From Dyella acidisoli (lineage in GTDB: Bacteria > Pseudomonadota > Gammaproteobacteria > Xanthomonadales > Rhodanobacteraceae): DNA of 64,000 nt. The stretch lies in assembly GCF_030160295.1 (NCBI RefSeq), contig NZ_BSOB01000016.1, forward strand, positions 1 to 64,000, written 5' to 3'. The notes under the pieces were generated by a model. It did not search any database, had not been told where the DNA came from, and saw only the letters and a list, made by a program, of their open reading frames with translations. This document shows positions 9,014 through 18,922 of this stretch, one piece after another; positions within the stretch are counted from its first letter, which is position 1, and every line of letters begins with the position of its first letter. The position numbers were made by a program, and so were the translations under genes.

Positions 9014-10873
9014 TCACGCCTTCCCGGATTCAGGCTGCTCGTCATCCGCCACCAACGGCGTATCCTCGTCCGGCCCTTTGTCCGGCGGCGGCGCGATTTC
9101 GGCATCCGCTTCGAACAACTTGTTGAGATCCTCAATGGCTTCGCGAGTGGTTTGCACCAGCTTGGCTTCGTCGTCGTAGACCAGGTATTGCACCTTGAGC
9201 AGCTCGGCATCTTTGTGGCGAAAACGCTCCACCTCGTCCGTGGCTTCTTCCGCACTGAGGCCGAGCGCTTCGAGTGTCTTTCGGCTCATCTTGAGGCTGG
9301 AGAACAGCGTTTCGCGCACCGGCTCCTCGATGCCCAAATCCATCAGTCGCCACACGTGCTGACGGTTGCGCGCGCGGGCAATGACTTTCAGATGCGGATA
9401 TTGGCGACGCACCGTGCGCGCCACGCGCAAGCTAGATTCGGCATCGTCGGTGGCGAGCACGAACACCTCGGCCTTGTCGGCTTGCGCTGCGCGCAGCAGT
9501 TCCGGGCGCGCCGGGTCGCCGTAAAAAATATCGTTGTCGTTGCCGAAGCGGTGCACCATGTCTAGCTGTTCGACCGAATGGTCCAGCGCCACGAAAGGGA
9601 TTTTCCGCGTACGAAGAATGCGCGCAACGATCTGACCCATGCGGCCATAGCCGGCGATGATCACGCGCGGATGCTCGACCGTAATGGTATCGAAGGGGCG
9701 CTTGGGTTCGGCTTTCTTCTTTGCGCCGATCAGCTTGCCGATCGCCGCCACCAGCAACGGCGTCAGCCCCATCGACAACGTGATCGCCAGCACCAGCAAG
9801 GCACCCTGCTGTTCGCCGAGCAATCCTTGATCACTGGCCTGGCGCAGCACCACGAAGGCAAATTCACCACCGCTCGCCAGCAGTACGGCAAGGCGCAAGG
9901 CATCCATGCGATGCAGACGACCCACCGTGAGCCCGAGTGGCCATAGCAACAAGCCCTTTACCAGCAGCAGACCAAACGTCAGTCCCAGCACCAACAGTGG
10001 CGATTGCAGCAACAAGTCGATCCGCATCGACATGCCGACGCTGATAAAGAACAAGCCAAGTAATAAGCCCTTGAAGGGCTCGATGTTCGATTCCAGCTCG
10101 TGACGGTATTCCGAATCGGCCAACAGCACGCCCGCCAGGAACGCGCCGAGTGTCACCGATACGTTGAATTCTTCCATCAACAGCGCAGTACCCATTACCA
10201 CCAGCAACGCGGTCGCGGTCGAGACCTCCACCGAATCGGCGCGTGCCACGAAGCGGAACAGTGGCCGCAACAGATAGCGCCCGCCGATCACCACTGCCAC
10301 GATCACCGCAACGGTACGCAGTGCGGCGAGCGGATCGATACCCTGATGCGAAGACGAGGCCAGCAAAGGGATGGCCGCGATCAGCGGTATCGCCGCCAGA
10401 TCCTGGAACAACAGAATCGCGAACGATTGGCGACCATAAGCGGACGACGCCTCCTTGCGCTCAGTCAGGATCTGCAGACCGAACGCGGTGGAGGACAGCG
10501 CGAGACTGCCGCCAACGATGGCCGCAGCGCTGGGCGCCAAACCAAATCCAAGGTGGGCGATCGCGCCAAGCACGACGCTGGTCCCCAGCACCTGCAGCAG
10601 CCCGGCGCCGAACACCGCATGCCGCATCACCCACAGGCGCTGTGGCGAAAGCTCCAGGCCGATCACGAACAACATCAGCACTACGCCGAACTCGGAGATG
10701 TCGCTGGCACCGCTGGGATCGGCGATCAAACGCAATTCGGCCGGGCCAATCACGACGCCCGCCAGCAAATAGCCAAGCACTGCCCCCAGCCGGAAGCGCT
10801 TGGCAATCGGCACGGCGATCACCGTGGCCAACAGGAATATCACCGCTGTCTGCAGAAAATGATGACTGCCCAC
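9014..10873 (-). CDS. Monovalent cation:proton antiporter-2 (KefB/KefC-like) with TrkA-N domain
   Basis: A 619-residue inner-membrane protein. Residues 1-385 form the CPA2 exchanger domain with about 12 membrane segments, the GYLLAGVVIGP motif and the LFQDLAAIPL motif in the transport core. Residues 400-520 are a TrkA-N/RCK nucleotide-binding domain that begins RVIIAGYGRMGQIVARIL. An acidic tail follows. The family exchanges K+ or Na+ for protons, and glutathione-gated K+ efflux is the best known case. Neither kefF nor kefG lies beside it, so gating by glutathione adducts is not shown. The start is GTG at 10873 with a weak purine-rich site. The nearest gene upstream is divergent. Confidence 0.9.
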   Translation of the reverse strand: MGSHHFLQTAVIFLLATVIAVPIAKRFRLGAVLGYLLAGVVIGPAELRLIADPSGASDISEFGVVLMLFVIGLELSPQRLWVMRHAVFGAGLLQVLGTSVVLGAIAHLGFGLAPSAAAIVGGSLALSSTAFGLQILTERKEASSAYGRQSFAILLFQDLAAIPLIAAIPLLASSSHQGIDPLAALRTVAVIVAVVIGGRYLLRPLFRFVARADSVEVSTATALLVVMGTALLMEEFNVSVTLGAFLAGVLLADSEYRHELESNIEPFKGLLLGLFFISVGMSMRIDLLLQSPLLVLGLTFGLLLVKGLLLWPLGLTVGRLHRMDALRLAVLLASGGEFAFVVLRQASDQGLLGEQQGALLVLAITLSMGLTPLLVAAIGKLIGAKKKAEPKRPFDTITVEHPRVIIAGYGRMGQIVARILRTRKIPFVALDHSVEQLDMVHRFGNDNDIFYGDPARPELLRAAQADKAEVFVLATDDAESSLRVARTVRRQYPHLKVIARARNRQHVWRLMDLGIEEPVRETLFSSLKMSRKTLEALGLSAEEATDEVERFRHKDAELLKVQYLVYDDEAKLVQTTREAIEDLNKLFEADAEIAPPPDKGPDEDTPLVADDEQPESGKA

Positions 10874-10981
10874 GCCTATTTCGCCTGCAAGTTTCTGCGA
10901 TCGATTATTTCACGCGCGGACGGCGTATAGCGCAAATACACGGCTGACGGGCCTGTGTTGGGCGTGCGATGATCCGGCTCC

Positions 10982-11764
10982 ATGAAACGGATCACATGTC
11001 TGCTCGTTCTGTTCGCGCTGCTGTTGGCGTCGTCTGCCTATGCACAATCGGGCATTCCGATCTATGGCTACAAAGTGGTGCATACCTATCCGCATGACAC
11101 CAGCGCGTACACGGAAGGCCTGTTCTACCTCGACGGTTATCTCTACGAGAGCACCGGCACGGAAGGCCAGTCGACCATTCGCAAGGTGGATCTCGCCACC
11201 GGCAAGGTGCTGCAAAAGGTCGAGCTGCCGCCGCCGGATTACGGCGAGGGCATCGTGGCTTGGAAAAACAAGCTGGTCCAGCTCACCTGGCAATCGCAAC
11301 GCGGCTACGTGTACGACCTGCACAGCTTCAAGCGGCTTAGTTCGTTTACCTACCCCGGCGAGGGCTGGGCACTCACCACGGACGGCCGCCGCATCTACAT
11401 GAGCGACGGCACTGCCACCATCCGCGTGCTCGATCCGGAAACGCTTAAGCAAGTCGACAAAATCGACGTCACCGCGATGGGTGAGCCGTTGATCAATCTC
11501 AACGAGCTGGAATGGGTGAAAGGGCAGATCTATGCCAACGTGTGGCTGACCCACAACATCGTGCAGATCGATCCTGCCAACGGCAAAGTGGTCGGCGTGA
11601 TCAATCTCACCGGACTGGCTCCAGACCCGCAGACACTCAGCGATCCCGGCAACGATGTGCTCAACGGTATTGCCTACGACGCGAAACACGATCGGCTGTT
11701 CGTGACCGGCAAGCGGTGGCCGTCGATTTATGAGATCACGTTGACGCCACCTTCCGGCCAATAA
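10982..11764 (+). CDS. Glutaminyl-peptide cyclotransferase (glutamine cyclotransferase type)
   Basis: A 260-residue exported enzyme with a clear signal peptide (MKRITCLLVLFALLLASSAYA). The mature part is a beta-propeller of the plant/bacterial glutamine cyclotransferase type. Hallmarks are YPHDTSAYTEGLFYLDG, LYESTGTEGQSTIRKVDL, YGEGI and LNELEWVKGQIYANVW. It turns N-terminal Gln of exported peptides into pyroglutamate in the periplasm. Length and motif order match the family. It is divergent from the antiporter gene and followed by a paired palindrome, so monocistronic. It belongs to the rich set of exported peptide-processing enzymes in this window. Confidence 0.92.
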   Translation: MKRITCLLVLFALLLASSAYAQSGIPIYGYKVVHTYPHDTSAYTEGLFYLDGYLYESTGTEGQSTIRKVDLATGKVLQKVELPPPDYGEGIVAWKNKLVQLTWQSQRGYVYDLHSFKRLSSFTYPGEGWALTTDGRRIYMSDGTATIRVLDPETLKQVDKIDVTAMGEPLINLNELEWVKGQIYANVWLTHNIVQIDPANGKVVGVINLTGLAPDPQTLSDPGNDVLNGIAYDAKHDRLFVTGKRWPSIYEITLTPPSGQ

Positions 11765-11771
11765 GCCGTGC

Positions 11772-11843
11772 AGGTTGAGGTACAAACCCAAACATCGTTG
11801 TCTCTGTGTAGATATGGCAATGTTGGGGTTTGCACCCCAACCT
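11772..11843. repeat. Paired REP-like element (BIME-like), copy 1
   Basis: Two 24-base arms, 11772-11795 and 11820-11843, are inverted complements at 21 of 24 positions across a 24-base spacer. The right arm is itself palindromic (TTGGGGT-TTGC-ACCCCAA). The same layout recurs at 19080-19149. It lies between the convergent cyclotransferase and LysR genes and reaches the end of the latter. Confidence 0.8.
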
Positions 11844-12714
11844 AGGTGGTCTGCAAGCGCTGTAAAACCAGCTCGGCCAAGCGCGCCACCACGGGTGCTA
11901 GTTCGGCCTCACTGCGATAGAGCGCAAGACCCAGCTTGGGTAGCGCAGGCAGGTTCGCCACCGACGCGTCCAAAGTGCGCACATCATTCGGTAGGCCAAG
12001 CGGTGTACGCACGCTGATGCCCAACCCCGCTTTCACGGCTGCCCAAGTTCCCGCCAAGCTCGCACTGGTGAATGCAATGCGCCACGCGAGACCGGCTCGA
12101 TCCAGTGCATCGATAGCCGCTGTGCGCATCAGGCATGGCGCATCCAACATGACCAGCGGTACCGGTTCACCAGGCTCGTAGGGAAGCTGTCCGGTATCCG
12201 TACCAACCCAACACATCGGCAAGATTTGGACATGCTGGCCATATGGCGGGCGCGGCTCGGTTTCCCAAGCGAGCGCGAGATCCAGTCGGCCCGATTCCAG
12301 CGACTGCATCAGCACGGTGTTGCGCGCGATATGTACTTCCACGCGCAGCTTGGGGTGAGCACGCTTGAAGCGCCCCAGCACTTCGGGAAGCAGGCTTTCA
12401 CCGAAATCCTCCTGCAAGCCCAGTCGCACGCGCCCTTCCAGCTGCACGCCATGCACAGCGGTAGCCGCTTCATCGTTGAGTTCCAGCAGCCTGCGCGCAT
12501 AGCCAAGCATCACTTCGCCCGCCTCGGTCAGCGCCATGCCCCGCCCTGCCTTGCGCAGTAGCGGCGTGCCGGCCTGGTCTTCCAACTTCTTGAGCTGGGC
12601 GCTGACTGCCGAGGTGGAACGACCCAGCCGGCCGGCAGCCTTCGCAAAGCTGCCCAGCTCGATGCCGGTGACAAAGCTGCGCATGACGTCCAGATCGAAA
12701 TGGATACGGCTCAT
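11842..12714 (-). CDS. LysR family transcriptional regulator
   Basis: A 290-residue LysR-type regulator. The winged helix-turn-helix is at residues 5-65 (DLDVMRSFVTGIELGSFAKAA then RSTSAVSAQLKKLE). The effector-binding domain begins at about residue 88 (VRLGLQEDFGESLLPEVL). It is transcribed away from the DUF4865 and tautomerase genes. LysR regulators usually control the divergent neighbour, so it probably regulates them together with its own gene. A symmetric site lies in the shared region at 12730-12757. The inducer is unknown. Confidence 0.93.
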   Translation of the reverse strand: MSRIHFDLDVMRSFVTGIELGSFAKAAGRLGRSTSAVSAQLKKLEDQAGTPLLRKAGRGMALTEAGEVMLGYARRLLELNDEAATAVHGVQLEGRVRLGLQEDFGESLLPEVLGRFKRAHPKLRVEVHIARNTVLMQSLESGRLDLALAWETEPRPPYGQHVQILPMCWVGTDTGQLPYEPGEPVPLVMLDAPCLMRTAAIDALDRAGLAWRIAFTSASLAGTWAAVKAGLGISVRTPLGLPNDVRTLDASVANLPALPKLGLALYRSEAELAPVVARLAELVLQRLQTT

Positions 12715-12729
12715 AGATCATCCTGTTTT

Positions 12730-12757
12730 TCGGGATTATCAATTCACAATTTCCCGA
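12730..12757. promoter_or_regulatory. Candidate LysR operator between divergent genes
   Basis: TCGGGA and TCCCGA form an inverted repeat around an AT-rich 16-base centre (TTATCAATTCACAATT), placed between the LysR start (12714) and the DUF4865 start (12821). LysR sites are AT-rich dyads in this position. The assignment is by position and symmetry only. Confidence 0.45.
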
Positions 12758-12820
12758 TTTTCAGAATCATGCTGAGCCGATACGCTGATGCCGTCAAGCC
12801 TCGCCGCGGAGCGATTCACC

Positions 12821-13390
12821 ATGCTGACCATGCAGTACCGCATCACCCTTCCCGCTGATTACGACATGGCGATCATCCGCAAGCGCATCGCCGACCGCGG
12901 CCATCTCACCGATGATTTGCCACAGCTTGCGTTCAAGGCCTATCTCTACGCCGATCGCCAAGCGCCGTATGCCACCGGACGCGAGAATCGCTACGCACCG
13001 TTCTACCTTTGGCATGACACGCAGGGGATGAACGATTTTCTCGGCGGCGCGGGCTTTGCCGGCGTGATTGCATCGTTCGGCCGACCCGTCGTACGCACAT
13101 GGTCGATGTGGCACACGGAAGCGGTGCCGGACCTGTCCATCGCCACGCATGCAAGCTGCGAAACCGTATCGATTTCCGACTACACCGCGCTAGGCACGGT
13201 ACGCGACACCGAGCACGCAAACGCTCGCGCCGACCTCGATCGCGGCGCCATCGCCGCGATCAGCGCGTTCGATCCGACCAGCTGGACAGCCATGCGCTTT
13301 CGGTTATGGCGTGATATGGCTGGCCTTTCCGGCGAAAACGTGGACATTTACCAAGTCGGGCACATCTCTCAACCTTCTGCAAAGCACTAG
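12821..13390 (+). CDS. DUF4865 family protein
   Basis: A 189-residue protein beginning MLTMQYRITLPADYDMAIIR, the usual DUF4865 start. It continues with a compact alpha/beta ferredoxin-like sequence (FKAYLYADRQ, YAPFYLWHDTQGMNDFL, VRTWSMWH). The frame opens at 12788, but GGAG at 12808-12811 sits 9 bases before ATG 12821 and that start fits the family. DUF4865 has no assigned biochemistry. It often travels with a LysR regulator and a tautomerase, as here. The tautomerase follows 20 bases downstream, so the two form an operon. A role in metabolism of a small aromatic or keto compound is inference from the partner. Confidence 0.88.
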   Translation: MLTMQYRITLPADYDMAIIRKRIADRGHLTDDLPQLAFKAYLYADRQAPYATGRENRYAPFYLWHDTQGMNDFLGGAGFAGVIASFGRPVVRTWSMWHTEAVPDLSIATHASCETVSISDYTALGTVRDTEHANARADLDRGAIAAISAFDPTSWTAMRFRLWRDMAGLSGENVDIYQVGHISQPSAKH

Positions 13391-13410
13391 TCCTCCGAGG
13401 AGAATCCCCC

Positions 13411-13791
13411 ATGCCTCTCGTTCGCATCGCTTTACGCCGCGGCAAATCCCCTGCGTACATCGCCGCGCTTCGCAACGGCATCTACAACGCCATGCGCGAA
13501 AGCTTCAACGTGCCGGAAAACGATCGCTTCATCCTGGTCAGTCAGCATGATGCGGAGGAATTCGACTACGACCCCAACTATCTCGGTATCGCACGCAGCG
13601 ATGATCTGGTGATCGTGCAGATTGCTTGCAACAACACGCGTACGGTGGAGCAGAAGCAGGCGTTCTATCGCAGCGTGGCAGAAAAGCTGACGGCCGATCC
13701 AGGCTTACGACCGGAGGACGTGTTTATCAATTTGCTGGAAACAGCGAAGGAGAATTGGTCGTTTGGAAACGGGATTGCTCAATACGTGTGA
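13411..13791 (+). CDS. Tautomerase family protein
   Basis: A 126-residue member of the 4-oxalocrotonate tautomerase/MSAD superfamily of the longer type. Pro follows the initiator Met (MPLVRIALRRGKS) and becomes the catalytic N-terminal proline. The family middle region DPNYLGIARSDDLVIVQI and the end VFINLLETAKENWSFGNG are present. Such proteins interconvert keto and enol forms or remove halide from haloacrylates. A purine-rich site (TCCGAGGAG) precedes ATG 13411. Its pairing with DUF4865 under a LysR gene suggests one inducible unit. The substrate is unknown. Confidence 0.9.
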   Translation: MPLVRIALRRGKSPAYIAALRNGIYNAMRESFNVPENDRFILVSQHDAEEFDYDPNYLGIARSDDLVIVQIACNNTRTVEQKQAFYRSVAEKLTADPGLRPEDVFINLLETAKENWSFGNGIAQYV

Positions 13792-13814
13792 TCGCAATTC
13801 CCAAGCTACCTCAC

Positions 13815-13841
13815 CGTCATCCAGGCGAAGCCGGGATGACG
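13815..13841. repeat. CGTCATCC palindrome (REP-like)
   Basis: CGTCATCC and GGATGACG pair around a centre that itself pairs (GGC-GAA-GCC). It lies between the convergent tautomerase and hemB genes. A close relative with longer arms is at 32619-32699. Confidence 0.7.
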
Positions 13842-13874
13842 CATGCTTCAATCAAAGCACGTCAGAAAACAAAG

Positions 13875-14897
<1,023 letters not shown>

Positions 14898-15076
14898 CTA
14901 ACGCCGCAGACGCGCCGGCGCTTGGACAGAACGCCGCGTTCAAGACTCAATACGTGAGATGCGTTGATTCAAGAATACGCACCTTAGTTAAACGTCGATT
15001 CGCACATACGCGAGTTCGACACATTCCGTGTGCCATCTTTGGTGGCGCTGTCCCCTCACATTCAAGGAGCTGCGTC

Positions 15077-16600
15077 ATGATTCAGCAGGCCAAGCGCCCA
15101 TCGCACTGGACCACGCCCGAAAGCATGAAGTATCTGGGCCCGCACGATGGCACCGAGCCGATCGATGTGACCGTTGTATTGCGCCGCCGTTCGGATGCGG
15201 CGCCAACGCCTGCGCAATGGCCGCATGCACCGCGTCTGACGCGTGCCGAATTCGGCAATCAGCACGGCGCCAATCCGACCGATGTGGAAAACCTGCGCGG
15301 TTTTGCGCGCCAGCATGGACTCACTGAAACCGGCTGCGACCTGCAGCGCCGTGTGTTGCATCTGCGTGGCGCACCTGCTGCGTTGGAACAGGCATTCGGC
15401 GTGACGCTGGGGAAATACCAGATGGACCATTGCCAGTTCGTCGGCTGCGGTCACGCACCTACGCTGCCGCCAGAGGCGATCGCCGTGCTGGGCCTGGATC
15501 AACGGCCGGTGGCTCAGCCGCATTTCCGCAAGCCGTTGGCACAAACGAGCTCCTCGTACACACCGCCTCAGTTAGGACAGCTCTACAACTTTCCCGCCGG
15601 CACTGACGGCACCGGGCAAACCATCGCCATCATTGAGCTGGGCGGCGGCTATACCAGCAGCGATCTCAGCCAATATTTTTCCAGCCTTGGTATCAGCAAC
15701 CCGCCGAAGGTGGTGGCCGTTTCCGTCGCGGGCGGGCAAAACCAGCCAGGCGGCGGCGATGCTGATATCGAAGTGGGGCTGGATATCGAAGTAGCCGGCG
15801 CACTGGCACCTGGCGCCACCATCGCGGTGTATTTCTCGCCAAACACTGACCAGGGTTTTTACGAAGCGATTTCGCAGGCTGCGCACGACACCACTTATAA
15901 GCCATCGGTGATGTCGATCAGCTGGGGTGGCCCCGAGGACAATTGGAGCAGCCAATCGCGCACCGCCATGGAAACCGCCTTGCAGGATGCGGCGGCGCTC
16001 GGCGTGACCGTCGTTTCCGCGGCCGGCGATAACGGCTCCAGCGACGGCGTGAGCGACGGAAAAGTGCACGTCGATTTTCCAGCTTCCAGCCCATATTCGC
16101 TGGCCTGCGGCGGCACCACGCTGGTCGCCAATGGCCAGACGATTCAGAGCGAGGTGGTGTGGAACGACACCGCCAGCAACGAAGGCGCCACTGGCGGCGG
16201 CGTGAGCATCGAATACCCGCTGCCGACCTGGCAGCAGACCGCCAATGTGCCCACCACGGCAAGCGGCAGCACCGGGCGCGGCGTGCCCGACGTGGCCGGC
16301 AATGCCGATCCTGCAACGGGTTATCAGATCCTGGTCGGTGGCCAGGCGCAGGTGATCGGCGGCACCAGCGCGGTGGCGCCGCTATGGGCAGCGTTGATCG
16401 CACGCTTCAACCAGAAACTGACCAAGCCAGTGGGCGATGTACACGCGGCGATCTATCAGATCGGCGTATCTGCGTTTCGCGATATCACGCAAGGCAATAA
16501 CGGCGCATATCAAGCAGGCCCAGGCTGGGATGCCTGCACAGGGCTTGGCAGTCCAAACGGGCAAGCGTTGCTGGATGCGTTGTCGGCACAGAAAAGCTGA
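15077..16600 (+). CDS. S53 family peptidase (sedolisin/kumamolisin-like) with propeptide
   Basis: A 507-residue serine-carboxyl protease, active at low pH in this family. Residues 25-150 are the pro-kumamolisin activation domain and the catalytic domain starts near 160. Seen are Glu232 and Asp236 in IEVGLDIEVAGALAPG, the oxyanion Asp318 in SAAGDNG, and Ser431 in IGGTSAVAPLWAAL. A C-terminal calcium-site region ends it. AAGGAG at 15064-15069 sits 7 bases before ATG 15077, which decides the start; the frame opens at 14954. No signal peptide is visible at either start, which is unusual for an exported protease, so export may be signal-less or by another route. A hairpin follows the gene. Confidence 0.93.
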   Translation: MIQQAKRPSHWTTPESMKYLGPHDGTEPIDVTVVLRRRSDAAPTPAQWPHAPRLTRAEFGNQHGANPTDVENLRGFARQHGLTETGCDLQRRVLHLRGAPAALEQAFGVTLGKYQMDHCQFVGCGHAPTLPPEAIAVLGLDQRPVAQPHFRKPLAQTSSSYTPPQLGQLYNFPAGTDGTGQTIAIIELGGGYTSSDLSQYFSSLGISNPPKVVAVSVAGGQNQPGGGDADIEVGLDIEVAGALAPGATIAVYFSPNTDQGFYEAISQAAHDTTYKPSVMSISWGGPEDNWSSQSRTAMETALQDAAALGVTVVSAAGDNGSSDGVSDGKVHVDFPASSPYSLACGGTTLVANGQTIQSEVVWNDTASNEGATGGGVSIEYPLPTWQQTANVPTTASGSTGRGVPDVAGNADPATGYQILVGGQAQVIGGTSAVAPLWAALIARFNQKLTKPVGDVHAAIYQIGVSAFRDITQGNNGAYQAGPGWDACTGLGSPNGQALLDALSAQKS

Positions 16601-16608
16601 TAACCAAA

Positions 16609-16633
16609 GCCCCTCTCCCACTGGGAGAGGGGC
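16609..16633. terminator. Hairpin after the sedolisin gene
   Basis: An 11-bp perfect stem, GCCCCTCTCCC with GGGAGAGGGGC, around ACT, 9 bases after the stop. There is no real T-tract. The CCCTCTCC sequence recurs in other palindromes here (59609-59633 and 63868-63900), so it is also a dispersed repeat. Confidence 0.6.
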
Positions 16634-16710
16634 AACCTTATGTCTCTTCGATGCTGGACGAATACGGCAACAACGGGCAGTCTTGTAAGGCTCGTTACCT
16701 CGGATTCCCC

Positions 16711-17730
16711 ATGGATCGCTCCATCGCCTCCCCCACCCTGCTTGCCGACCTTGGCGGTACCAACGTCCGTTTCGCCCTGGCCGACGCTGCATCCGCCGAT
16801 CCGCTGCTGCTGGACAGCGTGCGGCGCTACCGTGTGAAGGATTTCGATACGCTGGCCGACACCATCCGCCAGTACTTCGCCGACACGGGCCACATCGCCA
16901 CGCAGGCGATCATCGCCGCCGCCGGGCGCATCGCCAACGGCGAAACGGTGCAGATCACCAATAATCCCTGGGCGGTTTCCGCGCATGGCCTGCAGGCGGA
17001 ACTGGGCTTTGAGCGTGTGCGCCTGGTGAACGATTTCGCCGCTCAGGGCATGTCCATTCCGTTGCTGCACAGAGATCAACTGCAAGCGGTCGGCAATGTG
17101 TTGCCACCAGAGCACGATCACAAGTCCACGCAGACCTTCGTCGTGATGGGTCCGGGTACCGGCCTTGGCGTGGCCGGTCTGCTGTATCGCCACGGCCACT
17201 GGATCGTGCTGGAAACCGAAGGCGGTCATTCCGGTTTCGCCGCACACACCGCCGAGGATGTGGAAATACTGCATCGTCTCAACGCCCGCTTCGGGCGCGT
17301 GTCGAACGAGCGCATGATTTGCGGCAATGGCTTGGTGAATCTCTATCTGGCGCTCGCCGACATCGCCGGGCAACCCGCGCAGGAATACACACCTGAAGAC
17401 ATCACCGCGCGCGCCACCGATAGCAGCGACGCGTTGTGCGTGCGTACGGTGGAGACGCTGGCCGGCATTTTCGGCAGCGTGGCCGGTGACCTAGTGCTGA
17501 GCCTCGGCGGCTGGGATGGCGTCTATCTCACCGGCGGCGTGCTGAAGATTCTGATGCCGTGGCTGCAACACGGTGGCTTCCGCGAACGCTTCGAAGCCAA
17601 GGGCCGCTTCCGCGACACGATGGAACGCGTGCCGACCATCGCTATCACGCATCCCGAACCGGGCTTGCTCGGCGCTGCGGCGTTGGCGGTGCTGGAGTCA
17701 GGAAGGTCACTGCGACAACATTCAGACTGA
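16711..17730 (+). CDS. glk: Glucokinase
   Basis: A 339-residue bacterial glucokinase that makes glucose 6-phosphate from glucose and ATP. Its ATP phosphate loop is LLADLGGTNVRFALAD at the start. The segments LVNDFAAQGMS and VMGPGTGLGVAGLLY, the glucose-contact segment TEGGHSGFA and the late motif YLTGGVLKILMP are all present. The frame opens at 16651, but the extension is unlike the family; ATG 16711 (MDRSIASPTLLADLGG) is preferred although its ribosome site is poor. The downstream zinc-ribbon protein begins 26 bases after the stop. Confidence 0.93.
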   Translation: MDRSIASPTLLADLGGTNVRFALADAASADPLLLDSVRRYRVKDFDTLADTIRQYFADTGHIATQAIIAAAGRIANGETVQITNNPWAVSAHGLQAELGFERVRLVNDFAAQGMSIPLLHRDQLQAVGNVLPPEHDHKSTQTFVVMGPGTGLGVAGLLYRHGHWIVLETEGGHSGFAAHTAEDVEILHRLNARFGRVSNERMICGNGLVNLYLALADIAGQPAQEYTPEDITARATDSSDALCVRTVETLAGIFGSVAGDLVLSLGGWDGVYLTGGVLKILMPWLQHGGFRERFEAKGRFRDTMERVPTIAITHPEPGLLGAAALAVLESGRSLRQHSD

Positions 17731-17756
17731 AGGCGATTCATATTGGGAAGGACTCC

Positions 17757-18119
17757 ATGAGCGACGTATTTGAAAAACCAATGAATAATCGGCAGCTACG
17801 TGCGGCTGTCGAAGCGCTGCGTTCCAAATTGCGCCTGGCCCAAATGAGTTTGCCCGTGCTCATGCTCGGCCTCTTTCTTGGCTTGGAATTTTCTGATGGC
17901 CCGTTAGCTGGCTCTGCGCCTGATTGGATTCCATGGGTCATTCGGGCTACCGGCGTGCTGACAGCGCTTGCCATGCTCCTGCCCCTGTTGCGATCAAAAT
18001 GTCCAAAATGCAACGGCCGCTATTGCGAGCTATCCGCCATTTTCAACAAACTCAATAACCCTCCACCGTGCGTGTCTTGTGGTTTCGACGCGGACAAGCA
18101 CATTCCCCGTTACGGTTGA
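17757..18119 (+). CDS. Small membrane protein with C-terminal zinc ribbon
   Basis: A 120-residue protein I do not recognise. Two hydrophobic segments (about 32-50 and 62-82) are followed by a Cys4 zinc-ribbon pattern, CPKCNGRYC then CVSCGF. GGGAAGGA lies about 5 bases before ATG 17757, a strong site that fixes the start. The frame is open further upstream, over the glucokinase tail, in a non-coding reading. Context (glucokinase before, HAD phosphatase 10 bases after) suggests a shared transcript but no function. Confidence 0.75.
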   Translation: MSDVFEKPMNNRQLRAAVEALRSKLRLAQMSLPVLMLGLFLGLEFSDGPLAGSAPDWIPWVIRATGVLTALAMLLPLLRSKCPKCNGRYCELSAIFNKLNNPPPCVSCGFDADKHIPRYG

Positions 18120-18129
18120 CACGCACACC

Positions 18130-18813
18130 ATGCCTCGCTCCAACACCGCTTTTTTGTTTGACCTCGACGGCACGCTGATCGACAGCGTCTATCAACACGT
18201 GCTGGCGTGGAAGGAAGCGCTGGACGAAGAAGGCGTGGTGCTGCCGGTGTGGAGCATCCATCGCAAGATCGGCATGAGCGGCGGCCTGTTCACCAACATC
18301 CTGCTGCGTGAAACCGGCCTGGATATCACGCCGGAGCGCATCGAGCGTCTGCAGCAGCGGCACGCGGAAGCCTTCAATCGCCACCACACGCAGGGCTCGG
18401 TGCGACCCTTGCCTGGCGCGCGGGAGTTGCTGGAATTCCTCACCGAAGAAAAGATTCCGTGGGCGATCGCCACCAGCGGCCGCATGCGCACCGCTGCGCA
18501 CAATCTCGCTGCCCTCGGTGTTGATCCGAATGAGGTGCCGGTGGTGACGCGCGACATGGTGCGTCATGCCAAACCCGATCCGGATTTATTCATCGCCGCT
18601 GCCGAGCGGCTGGGCGTGGACATCCATCGCTCGCTGGTGATCGGCGACAGCATCTGGGACATGCTCGCCGCACAGCGTGCGCGTGCGTTGGGCGTGGGCT
18701 TGCTTTCGGGCGGCTATGGCCAGGACGAACTGCAGCGTTCCGGCGCGTTCCGCGTGTACGACGATCCGGCTGACCTTCTCAAGCATGTCGATGAAGTAGC
18801 CGCGCGCGACTAA
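18130..18813 (+). CDS. HAD family hydrolase (phosphatase/phosphoglycolate phosphatase-like)
   Basis: A 227-residue haloacid-dehalogenase superfamily phosphatase. Motif I is LFDLDGTLIDS near residue 10, with the nucleophile as the first Asp. Motif II is the Ser in AIATSGR. Motif III is the Lys in RHAKPDPDLF, and the acidic pair is in VIGDSIWDMLAA. A cap domain between residues 18 and 85 makes it subfamily IA, the group of beta-phosphoglucomutases and sugar-phosphate phosphatases. Next to glucokinase it could act on a sugar phosphate, but this is inference. It starts 10 bases after the zinc-ribbon gene. Confidence 0.9.
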   Translation: MPRSNTAFLFDLDGTLIDSVYQHVLAWKEALDEEGVVLPVWSIHRKIGMSGGLFTNILLRETGLDITPERIERLQQRHAEAFNRHHTQGSVRPLPGARELLEFLTEEKIPWAIATSGRMRTAAHNLAALGVDPNEVPVVTRDMVRHAKPDPDLFIAAAERLGVDIHRSLVIGDSIWDMLAAQRARALGVGLLSGGYGQDELQRSGAFRVYDDPADLLKHVDEVAARD

Positions 18814-18922
18814 GAGCCGCTAAGCGTCGAAGTACGGCGACAGCATCGCCGCGCCGCGCGCGATTCGTCGTTTCAACCACAACATTCAGCCCATCGACGA
18901 TGCTGCGCGTGGAGGTGGCAGC

